Assembly (NCBI RefSeq): GCF_009720865.1 | Contig: NZ_WNLA01000023.1 | Coordinates: 27,377-91,376, forward strand | Length of the DNA: 64,000 nucleotides | DNA from: Pseudoduganella ginsengisoli | GTDB lineage: Bacteria > Pseudomonadota > Gammaproteobacteria > Burkholderiales > Burkholderiaceae_D | Direction of reading: 5' to 3' | Shown here: positions 1-8,762 of the stretch, piece after piece | Layout: each line of letters begins with the position of its first letter | Numbering within the stretch: position 1 is the stretch's first letter | The notes under the pieces: model-generated | Database searches by the model: none | Seen by the model: only the letters and a program-made list of their open reading frames with translations | Told to the model about the DNA's origin: nothing | Program-made: the position numbers and the translations under genes

Positions 1-81
1 ACTGGTTTTTTCAATATTCAGTGCCGTGTCGACGTCATTGGCCATGACATGGTTTTGCCGGTCGGGTTGATGTTGATCCAT
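1..81 (-). CDS. N-terminal fragment of an unidentified protein
   Basis: An open frame enters the window from the left edge and reads on the minus strand to an ATG at 81-79. The 27 visible codons begin MDQHQPDRQNHVMANDVD. A GAGGA Shine-Dalgarno-like sequence lies just upstream of the ATG (complement of 88-92), which supports this as a true start. The gene is divergent from the patatin-like gene at 274, so 82-273 should hold both promoters. Too little is visible to recognise a family; the piece is hydrophilic and shows no signal peptide. Confidence 0.45.
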   Translation of the reverse strand, partial: MDQHQPDRQNHVMANDVDTALNIEKTS

Positions 82-273
82 CGTACATCCTCGTTATTGT
101 TGTAATGGGGGCGGGCTGGGTGATCCCAGATTGCTAGTTTGCACTGAATTTCCTTTTGCGGCTATGGCATCTTGTTAAATTTTCGCAACAGACAATATTG
201 CAAATTCACACTTACCTTGCGCGCGCCGCTGATTGGCTAAAATGAAATGCGTTACGGCCAACAGGAGGATTTC

Positions 274-1335
274 ATGCACGACCAGGTGGTGCTGGTGTTG
301 CAGGGCGGCGGTGCGCTGGGCGCGTACCAGCTGGGCGTGTATCAGGCCATGCATGAAGCGGGCATGGAGCCGGACTGGGTGATCGGCACGTCGATCGGCG
401 CACTGAATGGCGCGATTATCGCGGGCAATCCACCGGCGCGGCGGCTGGACCGCTTGCGCCAGTTCTGGACCCTGATGGAACACCATTCCGCCCTGTATCC
501 GGGCATGCCCCGCGCGTTTGCCAATGCACTGACGTTAACGCAGGGTATCCCCGCCTTCTTTGCCATCAATCCGTCCACGTGGTTCAACCCGGATGCGGCG
601 GTCGGCGTGGAAAACGCTGCGTTTTACCGTACCGGGCCGTTGCTGAAAACCCTGGGCATGCTGGTTGATTTCGATTACCTGAACCGCGACGGCTTGCGCC
701 TGACAGTGGGCGCTGTCAGCGCCCGCACCGGCCACATGCGCTATTTTGATACGAAGAAGGAGGCATTGTGCGTCGAACATGTGGTGGCGTCCGGCGCCAT
801 CCCGCCGGCCTTTCCCGCCGTGAAAATCGATGGCGAACCCTATTGGGATGGCGGCATTTATTCAAACACGCCGATTGAAGCCGTGCTCGACGATGAACCG
901 CGCCGCAGTTCGCTGATTTTCTCCGTGCAGGTATGGAACCCGGACGGCAAGGAACCGCAAAGCGTGCTGGACGTGCTGGAAAAACACAAGGAAATCCAGT
1001 ATGCGAGCCGCGCCAGCCATATCGAACAGCAAAAACGGCTGCACCGGCTGCGGCATGTGATCCGTGAATTGTCGCACCGCTTGCCGCCCGATGTGGCGGC
1101 GTTGCCGGAAGTGCGCGATCTGGCGTCATGGGGCTGCGGCACCGATATGCACGTGGTGCTGCTGAAAGCGCCCCGGCTCGACAGTGAAGACCACACGAAA
1201 GACATTGATTTCACGGCGCTCGGTATCCACACCCGGTGGCAGGCTGGCTACGCCGACATGAAAAAAGCGCTGGAATCGAAGCCCTGGGTGAGTCCCGCAT
1301 CCCCCATTGAAGGGATTGCCATTCATGAAATCTGA
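274..1335 (+). CDS. Patatin-like phospholipase family protein
   Basis: The 353-residue protein is a predicted serine acyl hydrolase acting on lipid esters. Near the N-terminus it has the glycine-rich oxyanion motif GGGALGAY. This is followed by the nucleophile elbow GTSIGA (GxSxG) and, further on, the catalytic Asp in DGGIYSNTP, so the Ser-Asp dyad is complete. A C-terminal part after about residue 215 resembles the extra domain found in many proteobacterial patatin proteins. I chose the ATG at 274 because AGGAGG at 263-268 precedes it by 5 nt; an in-frame ATG at 247 has no such site. No signal peptide is seen, so it is probably cytoplasmic. The exact substrate cannot be read from sequence; in related bacteria such proteins can be lipid- or storage-granule-associated. 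Confidence 0.85.
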   Translation: MHDQVVLVLQGGGALGAYQLGVYQAMHEAGMEPDWVIGTSIGALNGAIIAGNPPARRLDRLRQFWTLMEHHSALYPGMPRAFANALTLTQGIPAFFAINPSTWFNPDAAVGVENAAFYRTGPLLKTLGMLVDFDYLNRDGLRLTVGAVSARTGHMRYFDTKKEALCVEHVVASGAIPPAFPAVKIDGEPYWDGGIYSNTPIEAVLDDEPRRSSLIFSVQVWNPDGKEPQSVLDVLEKHKEIQYASRASHIEQQKRLHRLRHVIRELSHRLPPDVAALPEVRDLASWGCGTDMHVVLLKAPRLDSEDHTKDIDFTALGIHTRWQAGYADMKKALESKPWVSPASPIEGIAIHEI

Positions 1336-1352
1336 GCTTTAGAATAATCCTA

Positions 1353-1374
1353 TTGATTCGATTAAATTAATCAA
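1353..1374. promoter_or_regulatory. AT-rich inverted repeat upstream of catalase, possible OxyR-type site
   Basis: TTGATT at 1353-1358 and AATCAA at 1369-1374 form an inverted repeat in a strongly AT-rich stretch about 65-85 nt before the catalase start. Position and symmetry suit a LysR-type activator such as OxyR, which commonly controls catalase genes. No oxyR gene is in the window and the match to an OxyR consensus is only partial, so the assignment is inference. Confidence 0.3.
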
Positions 1375-1439
1375 ATTTATTTATAGCGCAGGAATCCGTA
1401 GACTAGCCTCACTGTTCAGCAATCATCCCAGGAGAGACC

Positions 1440-2906
1440 ATGAGCCAGCAGCCGCAACTGACCACCGCATCCGGCATTCCCGTTTCCGATAACCAGAATT
1501 CGCTCAGCGCCGGCCCGCGCGGCCCGTTATTGCTGCAAGACTTCCACCTGATTGAAAAACTGCAGCATTTCAACCGCGAGCGTATTCCTGAGCGCGTCGT
1601 GCATGCCAAGGGTTCCGGCGCCTATGGCACGTTCACCGTCACGCACGACATCACGCAATACACAAAAGCCAAGCTGTTCAATCAAATCGGCAAACAGACG
1701 GAAACCTTTGTGCGCTTTTCGACAGTCGGCGGCGAGCGCGGCAGTGCCGACACGGAACGCGACCCACGGGGCTTTGCCATCCGTTTTTATACGGAAGAGG
1801 GCAATTGGGACCTGGTGGGCAATAACACGCCGATGTTCTTCATCAAGGACCCGATCAAGTTCCCCGACTTCGTGCACACGCAAAAACGCTGCCCGCGCAC
1901 GAATTTGAAATCCGCCACGATGATGTTTGATTTCTGGAGCAAGGCGCCGGAAAGCCTGCACCAGGTGACGATGCTGTTCTCGGACCGCGGCACGCCGGAC
2001 GGCTACCGCCACATGGACGGCTTTGGCAGCCACACGTATAGCCTGATCAACGGCAAGGGCGAGCGCGTATACGTGAAGTGGCATTTGAAGACGCAGCAGG
2101 GCATCAAGAATTTATCGGCAGCCGATGCTGTGCGGTTGGCCGGGCAAGACCCTGACTATGCGCAGCGCGACCTGGTCAACGCCATCGATCAAGGCGAATT
2201 CCCCCGCTGGGATGTCAAAGTGCAGATCGCAACGGAACAGGAACTCGATGCATGGAGCGCGCGCACCGGCTGGAACCCGTTTGATTTGACCAAGGTATGG
2301 CCGCATGCGGACTTCCCGCTGCGCGCCGTCGGTGTGCTGGAATTGAACCGCAACCCGGTCAACTACCATGCGGAAGTCGAGCAGGTAGCGTTTTCTCCAG
2401 CCAACGCCGTGCCGGGCATGGGCTATTCGCCGGACAAGATGCTGCAGGGCCGCATGTTTGCCTATCACGATGCGCAGCTGTACCGCGTGGGCACCAACCA
2501 CCAGCATTTGCCTGTCAATGCGCCGCGCTGCCCATTCCACAACCAGCAGCGCGACGGTGCGATGGCCATCCACAATGGCGGCGATGCGCCAAACTATGAC
2601 ACGGTGAACGCCGGCGGCCATGGCAACACGGGCATGGGCCATGGCGAAGGTCCGCTGGCGCTGCACGGGGCGGCCGGGCGCTACGATGGCCGGGGCCAGG
2701 AAGACGATTACACGCAGGCCGGCAACCTGTTCCGCTTGATGACGGCGGCGGAAAAGCAAAACCTGTTTGCCAACCTGGCCAGGCCGCTGAGCCAGGTCAG
2801 CGATGACATCATCCAGCGGCAACTGGGGCATTTCGACAAGGCCGATGCCGCCTATGGCGCAGGGGTACGGGCCGCGTTGAAGGTCCTCGGCAAAAACGTG
2901 GACTAA
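1440..2906 (+). CDS. katA: Catalase (monofunctional heme, small-subunit clade 3)
   Basis: This cytoplasmic heme enzyme disproportionates hydrogen peroxide to water and oxygen. The 488 residues match the usual length of small-subunit clade-3 catalases. Key residues are visible: the distal His55 in RVVHAKGSGA, the distal Asn in GNNTPMFF (about 128-129), and the proximal heme-ligand Tyr342 in RMFAYHDAQLYR. The stretch FVRFSTVGGERGSADTERDP is the family's conserved N-terminal block. AGGAGA just upstream supports the ATG at 1440. The gene appears to be transcribed on its own from an AT-rich promoter region. The symbol katA is by type; other names for clade-3 catalases are in use. Confidence 0.95.
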   Translation: MSQQPQLTTASGIPVSDNQNSLSAGPRGPLLLQDFHLIEKLQHFNRERIPERVVHAKGSGAYGTFTVTHDITQYTKAKLFNQIGKQTETFVRFSTVGGERGSADTERDPRGFAIRFYTEEGNWDLVGNNTPMFFIKDPIKFPDFVHTQKRCPRTNLKSATMMFDFWSKAPESLHQVTMLFSDRGTPDGYRHMDGFGSHTYSLINGKGERVYVKWHLKTQQGIKNLSAADAVRLAGQDPDYAQRDLVNAIDQGEFPRWDVKVQIATEQELDAWSARTGWNPFDLTKVWPHADFPLRAVGVLELNRNPVNYHAEVEQVAFSPANAVPGMGYSPDKMLQGRMFAYHDAQLYRVGTNHQHLPVNAPRCPFHNQQRDGAMAIHNGGDAPNYDTVNAGGHGNTGMGHGEGPLALHGAAGRYDGRGQEDDYTQAGNLFRLMTAAEKQNLFANLARPLSQVSDDIIQRQLGHFDKADAAYGAGVRAALKVLGKNVD

Positions 2907-2973
2907 GCAATTACAACATGGGGGCCAAGGACCGTTAAAATAGCGGTCCTGGAGAACAACACGGGACACCCCC

Positions 2974-4098
2974 ATGACCATCAAAATCAGCCAAAACTTC
3001 GATTCCGGCGCCATCGAAGTGGTGCGTGCCGATACCCCGGCTACCATCGAACTGAAGCTGCGCGACGATAACGCCGCCGATATCCGCCAGTGGTTCCACT
3101 TCCGCCTGCAGGGCGCGCGCGGCCAGGCCGTGACGATGCGCTTCCTCAATGCGGGCCAGGCCACGTACGCCAAAGGCTACGAGGGCTACCACGCCGTGGC
3201 CAGCTATGACACGGAAAACTGGTTCCGTGTTCCGACCACGTTTGACGGCGAAGTCATGACTGTCAAGCACACGCCGGACCTCGACAGCGTCTATTACGCG
3301 TACTTCGAGCCGTATTCGTGGGAACGCCACCTGCGCCTGCTGGGCGAAGTGGCGGAAAACCCGATTGCCCGCGTGCTCGATATCGGTTCGACCGTGGATG
3401 GCCGCGACATGAACCTGGTGGTCATCGGCGAACCCGAAGCGGAAAAGAAAATCTGGGTTATCGCGCGCCAGCATCCGGGCGAATCGATGGCGGAATGGTT
3501 TGTCGAAGGCATGATCGATGCGCTGCTGGACGACGCCAACCCGATCGCCCGCAAGCTGCTGCAGCGTTGCGCGTTTTACATCGTGCCGAACATGAACCCG
3601 GACGGCTCCATCCGCGGCAACCTGCGTACCAATGCCGCGGGCGCCAACTTGAACCGCGAGTGGATGACGCCGACGCTGGAACGTTCGCCGGAAGTGCTGT
3701 GCGTGAAAACGAAGATCCACGAAACCGGTGTCGACATGTTCTTCGACATCCACGGTGATGAAGCGCTGCCGTACAACTTCGTGGCCGGCAATGAAATGCT
3801 GGAAAACTTCACGCCGGAACAGGCCGCCGCGCAAAAAGCCTTCATTGACCGCTACAAGAATGCGTCGCCGGACTTCCAGGACACGTATGGCTATGCCGCG
3901 TCCAAGTACAAGGAAGACATGCTGACGTTGGCGTCGAAATACATCGGCCACCACTTCCAGTGCCTGTCGCTGACCCTGGAAATGCCGTTCAAGGACAATG
4001 CGGACTTGCCGGATGCGCACGTGGGCTGGAATGGCGCGCGCAGCGCCGCGCTGGGCCGCGCGATCCTGCAGCCGATCCTGCTGTCGCTGGACGATTGA
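2974..4098 (+). CDS. M14 family metallocarboxypeptidase, cytosolic carboxypeptidase-like
   Basis: The 374-residue protein has the layout of bacterial relatives of cytosolic carboxypeptidases (CCP/AGBL, M14): an N-terminal beta domain (about 1-115) followed by the zinc carboxypeptidase domain. Zinc ligands are visible as His and Glu in RQHPGES and His in FFDIHGDE. The catalytic Glu lies in LTLEMPF near the C-terminus, and the substrate-binding Asn-Arg pair is in NLNREW. There is no signal peptide, so a cytoplasmic protein-deglutamylating or C-terminal-trimming role is plausible but unproven. The gene ends 3 nt before the CYTH gene, so the two are probably cotranscribed. A hairpin at 2928-2950 lies just upstream and is not followed by a T run. 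Confidence 0.85.
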   Translation: MTIKISQNFDSGAIEVVRADTPATIELKLRDDNAADIRQWFHFRLQGARGQAVTMRFLNAGQATYAKGYEGYHAVASYDTENWFRVPTTFDGEVMTVKHTPDLDSVYYAYFEPYSWERHLRLLGEVAENPIARVLDIGSTVDGRDMNLVVIGEPEAEKKIWVIARQHPGESMAEWFVEGMIDALLDDANPIARKLLQRCAFYIVPNMNPDGSIRGNLRTNAAGANLNREWMTPTLERSPEVLCVKTKIHETGVDMFFDIHGDEALPYNFVAGNEMLENFTPEQAAAQKAFIDRYKNASPDFQDTYGYAASKYKEDMLTLASKYIGHHFQCLSLTLEMPFKDNADLPDAHVGWNGARSAALGRAILQPILLSLDD

Positions 4099-4101
4099 AC
4101 C

Positions 4102-4566
4102 ATGGGCATCGAGATCGAGCGTAAATTCCTCGTCACGTCCGATGCCTGGATGCAGCAGGGCGAACCCGTCCTGCTGCGCCAGGGCTATCTGTCGTCGCAC
4201 CCGTCAAGGGTCGTGCGCGTGCGGATCGACGGGACCAAAGCGATTATGACCATCAAGGGCAAGAACGTGGGCGCGAGCCGGGGCGAGTGGGAATACCCGA
4301 TCCCGATGGAGGATGCTAAAGAATTCCTCGACAAGCTGTGCGAACAGCCCATCATCGAGAAATACCGCCGCCGCATTCCGTATGCGGGCTTCGTGTGGGA
4401 AGTCGATGAATTCCTCGGCATCAATGCCGGGCTGGTGGTGGCGGAAATCGAATTGCCGTCCGAAGACCAGGCATTTGACAAGCCGGACTGGGTGGGCGAA
4501 GAAGTCACGCACGACAAGCGCTACCTCAACTCCAACTTGATTACCCATCCGTATTCGAGCTGGTGA
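4102..4566 (+). CDS. CYTH domain protein, probable inorganic triphosphatase
   Basis: The 154-residue protein is a single CYTH domain. It starts with the signature EIERKFLV and carries the alternating charged residues that line the triphosphate tunnel: VRVRIDG, MTIKGKN, EYPIPM, IIEKYRRRI, WEVDEF and VAEIEL. CYTH enzymes hydrolyse tripolyphosphate or other triphosphates in a metal-dependent way; some class IV adenylate cyclases share the fold. At about 150 residues, with this motif set, a triphosphatase is more likely than a cyclase. It starts 3 nt after the carboxypeptidase stop, so the two are probably translated from one message. The transcript is followed by a strong hairpin at 4573-4595. 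Confidence 0.88.
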   Translation: MGIEIERKFLVTSDAWMQQGEPVLLRQGYLSSHPSRVVRVRIDGTKAIMTIKGKNVGASRGEWEYPIPMEDAKEFLDKLCEQPIIEKYRRRIPYAGFVWEVDEFLGINAGLVVAEIELPSEDQAFDKPDWVGEEVTHDKRYLNSNLITHPYSSW

Positions 4567-4572
4567 TGCGCT

Positions 4573-4595
4573 GCGGGGCGCAGCCTGCGCCCCGC
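4573..4595. terminator. Hairpin between convergent genes
   Basis: A perfect 10-bp GC-rich stem, 4573-4582 against 4586-4595, has a 3-nt loop. It lies between the plus-strand CYTH gene and the minus-strand lipoprotein gene. A T-rich stretch (ATTCCTTCTTATT) follows on the plus strand, so it probably ends the CYTH transcript and may act in both directions. Confidence 0.65.
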
Positions 4596-4603
4596 ATTCC
4601 TTC

Positions 4604-5905
4604 TTATTGCACCTTCACGCGGCGGATGTCCACCGCGCGCAAGTATTCAACCGTGCCGTTGTCGCCCATGCGCACCCTCGACGCATACAGCTCGGGATGC
4701 GCCAGGTCGCGGAATGCGCCTAGTCCTGCCGCCAAGGTCGTCACCGTGCCGGACGACGAGATGCGGCGTAGCCTGCCTTCATCCATCACGTACACATTGC
4801 CTGCGCTGTCGGCCGCCAGCGAATTCGGCAATTCAAAACGCGCACTGCCGCTGTCGCCGTCCACACTGCGGTCTTCTTTGCCGCCGGCCAGGATCGTGAC
4901 GTCGCCAGCCTGCGTGACTTTCAGGATATAGCTGCCATCGATCACATACAGCGTGCCGGCAGGATCACTGGCGATGGCTACCGGGATGGCCAGGCGTGCG
5001 CTGCTGCCTTTGCCGGGGACCGGCGCATCCGGGCATTTGGGCGCGCTGCTGGCCATGTCGCAGCCATCGCCAGCCAGCGTGCTCCACGAACCATCCTGGG
5101 CAATCTTGCGCACTTTGCTGCCGTCCAGTGCATACAGGTTGCCATTGCTGTCGAAGGCGAAGCGGGGCGAATACGCGGTGGCCGCGCCGGACACGCCGTC
5201 CACCGGCCCCTGCTTGCTGTCATACGCCGCCGTGCGCGTCAGTACCGTTGATTTGCCATCTGGCGTGCGCTTGCGGATGGTCAAGCCTTGCGCGGCGCTG
5301 CCTTCCGTCAGGTAGAGCGTGCCATCCTTAAGTCCGCCAATGATGCCCTGGCTGCCCAGCCCATTGATTTCCGCAACGTCTGCGCCGGCTTTGACGCGCA
5401 CGAATTTCAATACCGGTGCGGCATAGGTCACGTAATAGCCGCCATTGCCATCCGGCGCGAAACCGCGTGGTTCACCCTGGATGAGGGGCTTGCCGGACGT
5501 ACCGTTCGGGTACGCCTGCCACCACGCAGGCAGGCTGGCCACCAGTTCCGATGCGGGCGGCGGCTGCAATTTCAGCGCGAAGGTTTGCGTCTCATCCCCC
5601 ATTTTCGCTTCGATGGACGTGGTCGTGGCTGTGGCCGTGACGTCGGCAGGCGGCGTGTAGACCGCGCTGCGCGTGTCGCCGCTGGGCGTCAGCGTGCCCG
5701 TTGCCCCCGGCAGCAAACGCCACGTGACCTTATCCGACTTCCTGCCGCCGCTTGCGTTTAATGTGACGCCACTGCCGCCTTGCATGACGGTGGACGAAGT
5801 CGCCTGCACGGTCAGCGGCTTCAGGTCGTTTGTGTTGCAGGCGGTCAAGCTGGCAGCCAGGGCGGCGGCCAGCGGGAGGAGGGCTAAGCGGGAAAACTTG
5901 GTCAT
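4604..5905 (-). CDS. Lipoprotein with NHL-type beta-propeller repeats
   Basis: The 433-residue protein begins with a signal peptide ending in a lipobox (SLTAC, Cys at about 23), so it is predicted to be lipid-anchored in the envelope. Residues about 30-115 look like an immunoglobulin-like beta domain (LTVQATSSTV, VTWRLLPG). The rest has repeating blocks of the NHL/SMP-30 kind, for example FDSNGNLYALDGSKVRKI, AGTLYVIDGSYILKV and AGNVYVMDEGRLRRI, consistent with a beta-propeller. A single C-x-C pair in the middle (DGCDMASSAPKC) could form a disulfide. No enzyme motif is seen. It is divergent from the RHS locus across a 380-nt intergenic region. The function is unknown; a binding or scaffold role is typical of propellers. 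Confidence 0.75.
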   Translation of the reverse strand: MTKFSRLALLPLAAALAASLTACNTNDLKPLTVQATSSTVMQGGSGVTLNASGGRKSDKVTWRLLPGATGTLTPSGDTRSAVYTPPADVTATATTTSIEAKMGDETQTFALKLQPPPASELVASLPAWWQAYPNGTSGKPLIQGEPRGFAPDGNGGYYVTYAAPVLKFVRVKAGADVAEINGLGSQGIIGGLKDGTLYLTEGSAAQGLTIRKRTPDGKSTVLTRTAAYDSKQGPVDGVSGAATAYSPRFAFDSNGNLYALDGSKVRKIAQDGSWSTLAGDGCDMASSAPKCPDAPVPGKGSSARLAIPVAIASDPAGTLYVIDGSYILKVTQAGDVTILAGGKEDRSVDGDSGSARFELPNSLAADSAGNVYVMDEGRLRRISSSGTVTTLAAGLGAFRDLAHPELYASRVRMGDNGTVEYLRAVDIRRVKVQ

Positions 5906-6219
5906 GTCGTTCCGATGTTAGGGAAAAAGCTGCACTGTAACGGCACGGGGTGTTGATCAATCTCACAAAATCTCACTTTGGCATGTAATAAGTGTAATTT
6001 TGTGTAATGTTGGCAGGAAATACTTGGCAATTGGCGGGGTGTAAGGCGCTCGATGAAAAGCGTTGTAAGGGTTGAATTTTATCTTGGCTACATCGCAACC
6101 TTTTGAATCTAAAAGGAAAAATATTTTAGGCTTGAGATTTTTGGTGAGAATTCAGCGTGGAACTTCAGTTTAAAGTTGCGGGGATTTCTGTGTGGAAATA
6201 CGATTTTTAGGAGTTCCCT
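5906..6219. promoter_or_regulatory. Divergent intergenic region with phased direct repeats
   Basis: This AT-rich stretch separates the minus-strand lipoprotein from the RHS leader. It carries TCTCAC twice (5961-5966 and 5971-5976, 10-bp period). TGTAAT follows three times (5984-5989, 5993-5998 and 6003-6008; 9- and 10-bp steps). Helically phased direct repeats of this kind are typical of sites for response regulators or other tandem-binding proteins. I cannot identify the regulator or place the -10/-35 boxes firmly. Confidence 0.4.
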
Positions 6220-6291
6220 ATGCTTTTTCAAACTAACTGCGCCAACGTTGCCCGCCCGGTCCGCGCGTCAGAAGCCGGAGGCAAGCAATGA
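6220..6291 (+). CDS. Short leader ORF (23 codons) overlapping the first RHS gene
   Basis: An ATG at 6220 is preceded by TTTAGGAG, a good Shine-Dalgarno site at 6-nt spacing. It opens 23 codons (MLFQTNCANVARPVRASEAG plus 3) ending with TGA at 6289-6291. The stop overlaps the ATG of the RHS gene at 6288 as ATGA. The GGAGG that would serve the RHS start (in GCCGGAGGCAAGCA) lies inside this ORF. Layout and overlap suggest translational coupling, with the leader's translation feeding ribosomes to the RHS start. The peptide itself matches no family I know. It could be fortuitous, but the SD plus ATGA junction argues otherwise. Confidence 0.5.
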   Translation: MLFQTNCANVARPVRASEAGGKQ

Positions 6292-8762
6292 AGCAAAAGC
6301 TTATCTGCGTAGCCACCCTCTTTGCAGCCGCACATGCGCATGCTGATATGGATGTGGTCATTGCCAATTCCCATTACCAATGGGGTGGCAATTTTGTCAC
6401 GGGCGGTGCGTTGTATTCGGCTTGCGCCAACCTGGTCAACAGCGTTCATGAGAATGTCACCACATGGTGCGGCGCCAGTGCGCCGAATGTTGCGCCTGAT
6501 GGATTCGCGAGTATCGTTGGTGGATGGATCTATGACAAGACGCTGCCATCGGGAGCGCCCAAGACGTACTATTACTTGTCCGCCTATGCCTGCACCGACA
6601 GTAAAAAGGTTCGCTATTTTGCGGACGTCAAACAGTGCGTCCCCATTACGGAAGTGACGACACCGACGCCGTCTGATCCCAAAGTCAATGGCCCTTCTTG
6701 CCCGCAGAACCAGCAGGACCGGCAGCCGTCCTGCGGCAACCCGATCGGCATCGGCTCCGGCACCAAAACACAGCAGGAAATCGATTACGAAGACCGTTCT
6801 GCCGGGTTGCCATTGTCCTTGATTCGTACGTATAACTACGGCCAGAATCTGGTATCGGGCATCGCCGGTTCTTTCGGCACCTATTGGACCCATCCGGTGG
6901 ACCGCAAGATCCAGTTATTGCCGAACCGTGTGGTCACCAAGTGCTATATCCGCAGCGACAGTGGTGCCCAGTTTTGTGAAAGCGCGCCCGTCTCCAGCAC
7001 GCCGCAAGCCATTTCTGTCACCCGGCCGGATGGCCGCATCTATTACTTCAACCGTTCCAGCGATGGCTGGGTTGGCGATGCCGATGTGAATGCCCGCGTC
7101 AGCGCTCAGTATGGAGCGGACGGCATCACACCGGAAGTCTGGACGTATACGTCACCGGACGGGGATGTCGAGCAATACGACGCCAACGGCAGATTGATTC
7201 GCCTGACTGCACGTACGGGCGCTTTCCAGCGCTTTACCTACAGCGATGGCGTCACCAACGATACCAATGTGGGACGTATGCCTGCCGATGCGCCGGCATG
7301 TCCGAATGTGCAGCCTGGCGCCGTCAACAAGGCCGGCCTGCTGCTGTGTGTGACGGATAACTGGAACCGGCAAATCCAGTTTGAATATGATGCGCAGGGG
7401 CGCGTCAATAAAGCCTATGACCCTGCCAATCAGGCATATCTCTATGCCTACAACGGCAGCACTGCCGGCTGTGTACTCAACGGCACCTACAACAAGGCTT
7501 GCGAAGCGGGCAACTTGACGCAAGTGACTTACCCTGATGGGAAGAAGCGGACCTACCACTACAACGAAAAGGCGCGGATCAATGGTGGCTCGCCCTGCAA
7601 CAACAGCGTGGCGCCCGTTAGCGCCACTTATGGCTATCTGCTCAATGCGCTGACCGGTATCACGGACGAGAAGGGAGACCGTTATGCGAGCTGGGACTAT
7701 AACTGCAAAGGCGCGGTGATTGGTTCCGAGCATGCGGGCGCGGTGGAAAAAGTCCGGGTTGCGTATGGAACGCCGGCTGCCGATGGCTCGCGAACTAATA
7801 CCGTCACGTCTTATCTCGGTACGCTGGCCAATCCTGTCACGCTGGTGCGCAACTATCACTTCAAGATCATTCTGGGCGTTGCCAAAGTCGATACGCTGGA
7901 CCAGCCTTGCGCCGGCTGCGACAACATGATGGCCCGTACCTATGATGTCAACGGCAACGTGCTGACTGCAAAGGACTGGAACGGCAACCAGACCAACTAC
8001 ACCTATGACATGGCCCGCAATCTGGAAACCAGCCGGACGGAAGCCGTGGGCAGCAGCGTGGCCCGGACCATCAAGACCGAGTGGCATGCGACGCAACGCC
8101 TGCCGGCAAGAATCGCCGAGCCGCTGCGCATTACCACCTACACCTACGACGCCAACGGCAACGTGCTGACCAAGTCGGTGCAGGCAACGACAGATACTTC
8201 GGGCGCGCAGGGTTTCAACGCTACTGCCGACGGCACGCCACGCAACTGGACCTATACCTATAACGAACTGGGGCAAGTGACCACTGTGACGGCTCCGCGC
8301 AATGCAATCACCACTTACAGCTATGACAGCGAAGGGCGATTGGCCAGCGTCACCAATGCGGTAGGCCACGTTACGACACTAAGCAATTACGATGTCAACG
8401 GCAGGGTGGGCCGGATCACGGATCCCAACGGATTGGTTACCGACATGACGTATACACCGCGCGGCTGGATAGCGTCCAGCACCACGGGAGGCGAGAGCAC
8501 TGTATATGAATATGACGGCGTAGGGCAGCTCATTAAAGCCACGCAGCCTGACGGCGCCTGGGTGTCATACACCTACGATGCAGCGCACCGTTTGACCGCC
8601 ATCACTGACCGCACCGGCAATAGCATCACGTATACGTTGGACCTGGCGGGGAACCGCATCAACGAGCAAGTCAAAGACAGCGGTGGTGCACTGGCGCGGC
8701 AGATTAGCCGTACGTACAACACGTTGAACCGCCTGACCCAGATTACCGGAGCCCTGCAATGA
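6288..8762 (+). CDS. RHS/YD-repeat protein, N-terminal part (secreted)
   Basis: The 824-residue protein starts with a Sec signal peptide (MKQKLICVATLFAAAHAHA). A Cys-rich region of about 130 residues follows (CANL, TWCGAS, AYACTD, KQCVPI, PSCPQN, PSCGNPIGIG). The block GNPIGIGSG...DYEDRSAGLPLSL is the kind of entry module (DUF6531-like) seen before RHS repeats. From about residue 280 to the end there are many YD repeats (YTYDANGNVL, YSYDSEGRLASV, YEYDGVGQLIKA). It stops at YNTLNRLTQITGALQ, in the middle of a repeat array, with no RHS core. The next gene continues the array after its own signal peptide and overlaps by ATGA (8759-8762). It is probably the N-terminal part of a split RHS shell. 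Confidence 0.8.
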   Translation: MKQKLICVATLFAAAHAHADMDVVIANSHYQWGGNFVTGGALYSACANLVNSVHENVTTWCGASAPNVAPDGFASIVGGWIYDKTLPSGAPKTYYYLSAYACTDSKKVRYFADVKQCVPITEVTTPTPSDPKVNGPSCPQNQQDRQPSCGNPIGIGSGTKTQQEIDYEDRSAGLPLSLIRTYNYGQNLVSGIAGSFGTYWTHPVDRKIQLLPNRVVTKCYIRSDSGAQFCESAPVSSTPQAISVTRPDGRIYYFNRSSDGWVGDADVNARVSAQYGADGITPEVWTYTSPDGDVEQYDANGRLIRLTARTGAFQRFTYSDGVTNDTNVGRMPADAPACPNVQPGAVNKAGLLLCVTDNWNRQIQFEYDAQGRVNKAYDPANQAYLYAYNGSTAGCVLNGTYNKACEAGNLTQVTYPDGKKRTYHYNEKARINGGSPCNNSVAPVSATYGYLLNALTGITDEKGDRYASWDYNCKGAVIGSEHAGAVEKVRVAYGTPAADGSRTNTVTSYLGTLANPVTLVRNYHFKIILGVAKVDTLDQPCAGCDNMMARTYDVNGNVLTAKDWNGNQTNYTYDMARNLETSRTEAVGSSVARTIKTEWHATQRLPARIAEPLRITTYTYDANGNVLTKSVQATTDTSGAQGFNATADGTPRNWTYTYNELGQVTTVTAPRNAITTYSYDSEGRLASVTNAVGHVTTLSNYDVNGRVGRITDPNGLVTDMTYTPRGWIASSTTGGESTVYEYDGVGQLIKATQPDGAWVSYTYDAAHRLTAITDRTGNSITYTLDLAGNRINEQVKDSGGALARQISRTYNTLNRLTQITGALQ

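Noticed and set aside
2928..2950. Hairpin AGGACCG / CGGTCCT after the catalase gene as a terminator
   Set aside because: There is no T run after it and it lies right before the next gene; it may be a leader hairpin, but nothing decides this.
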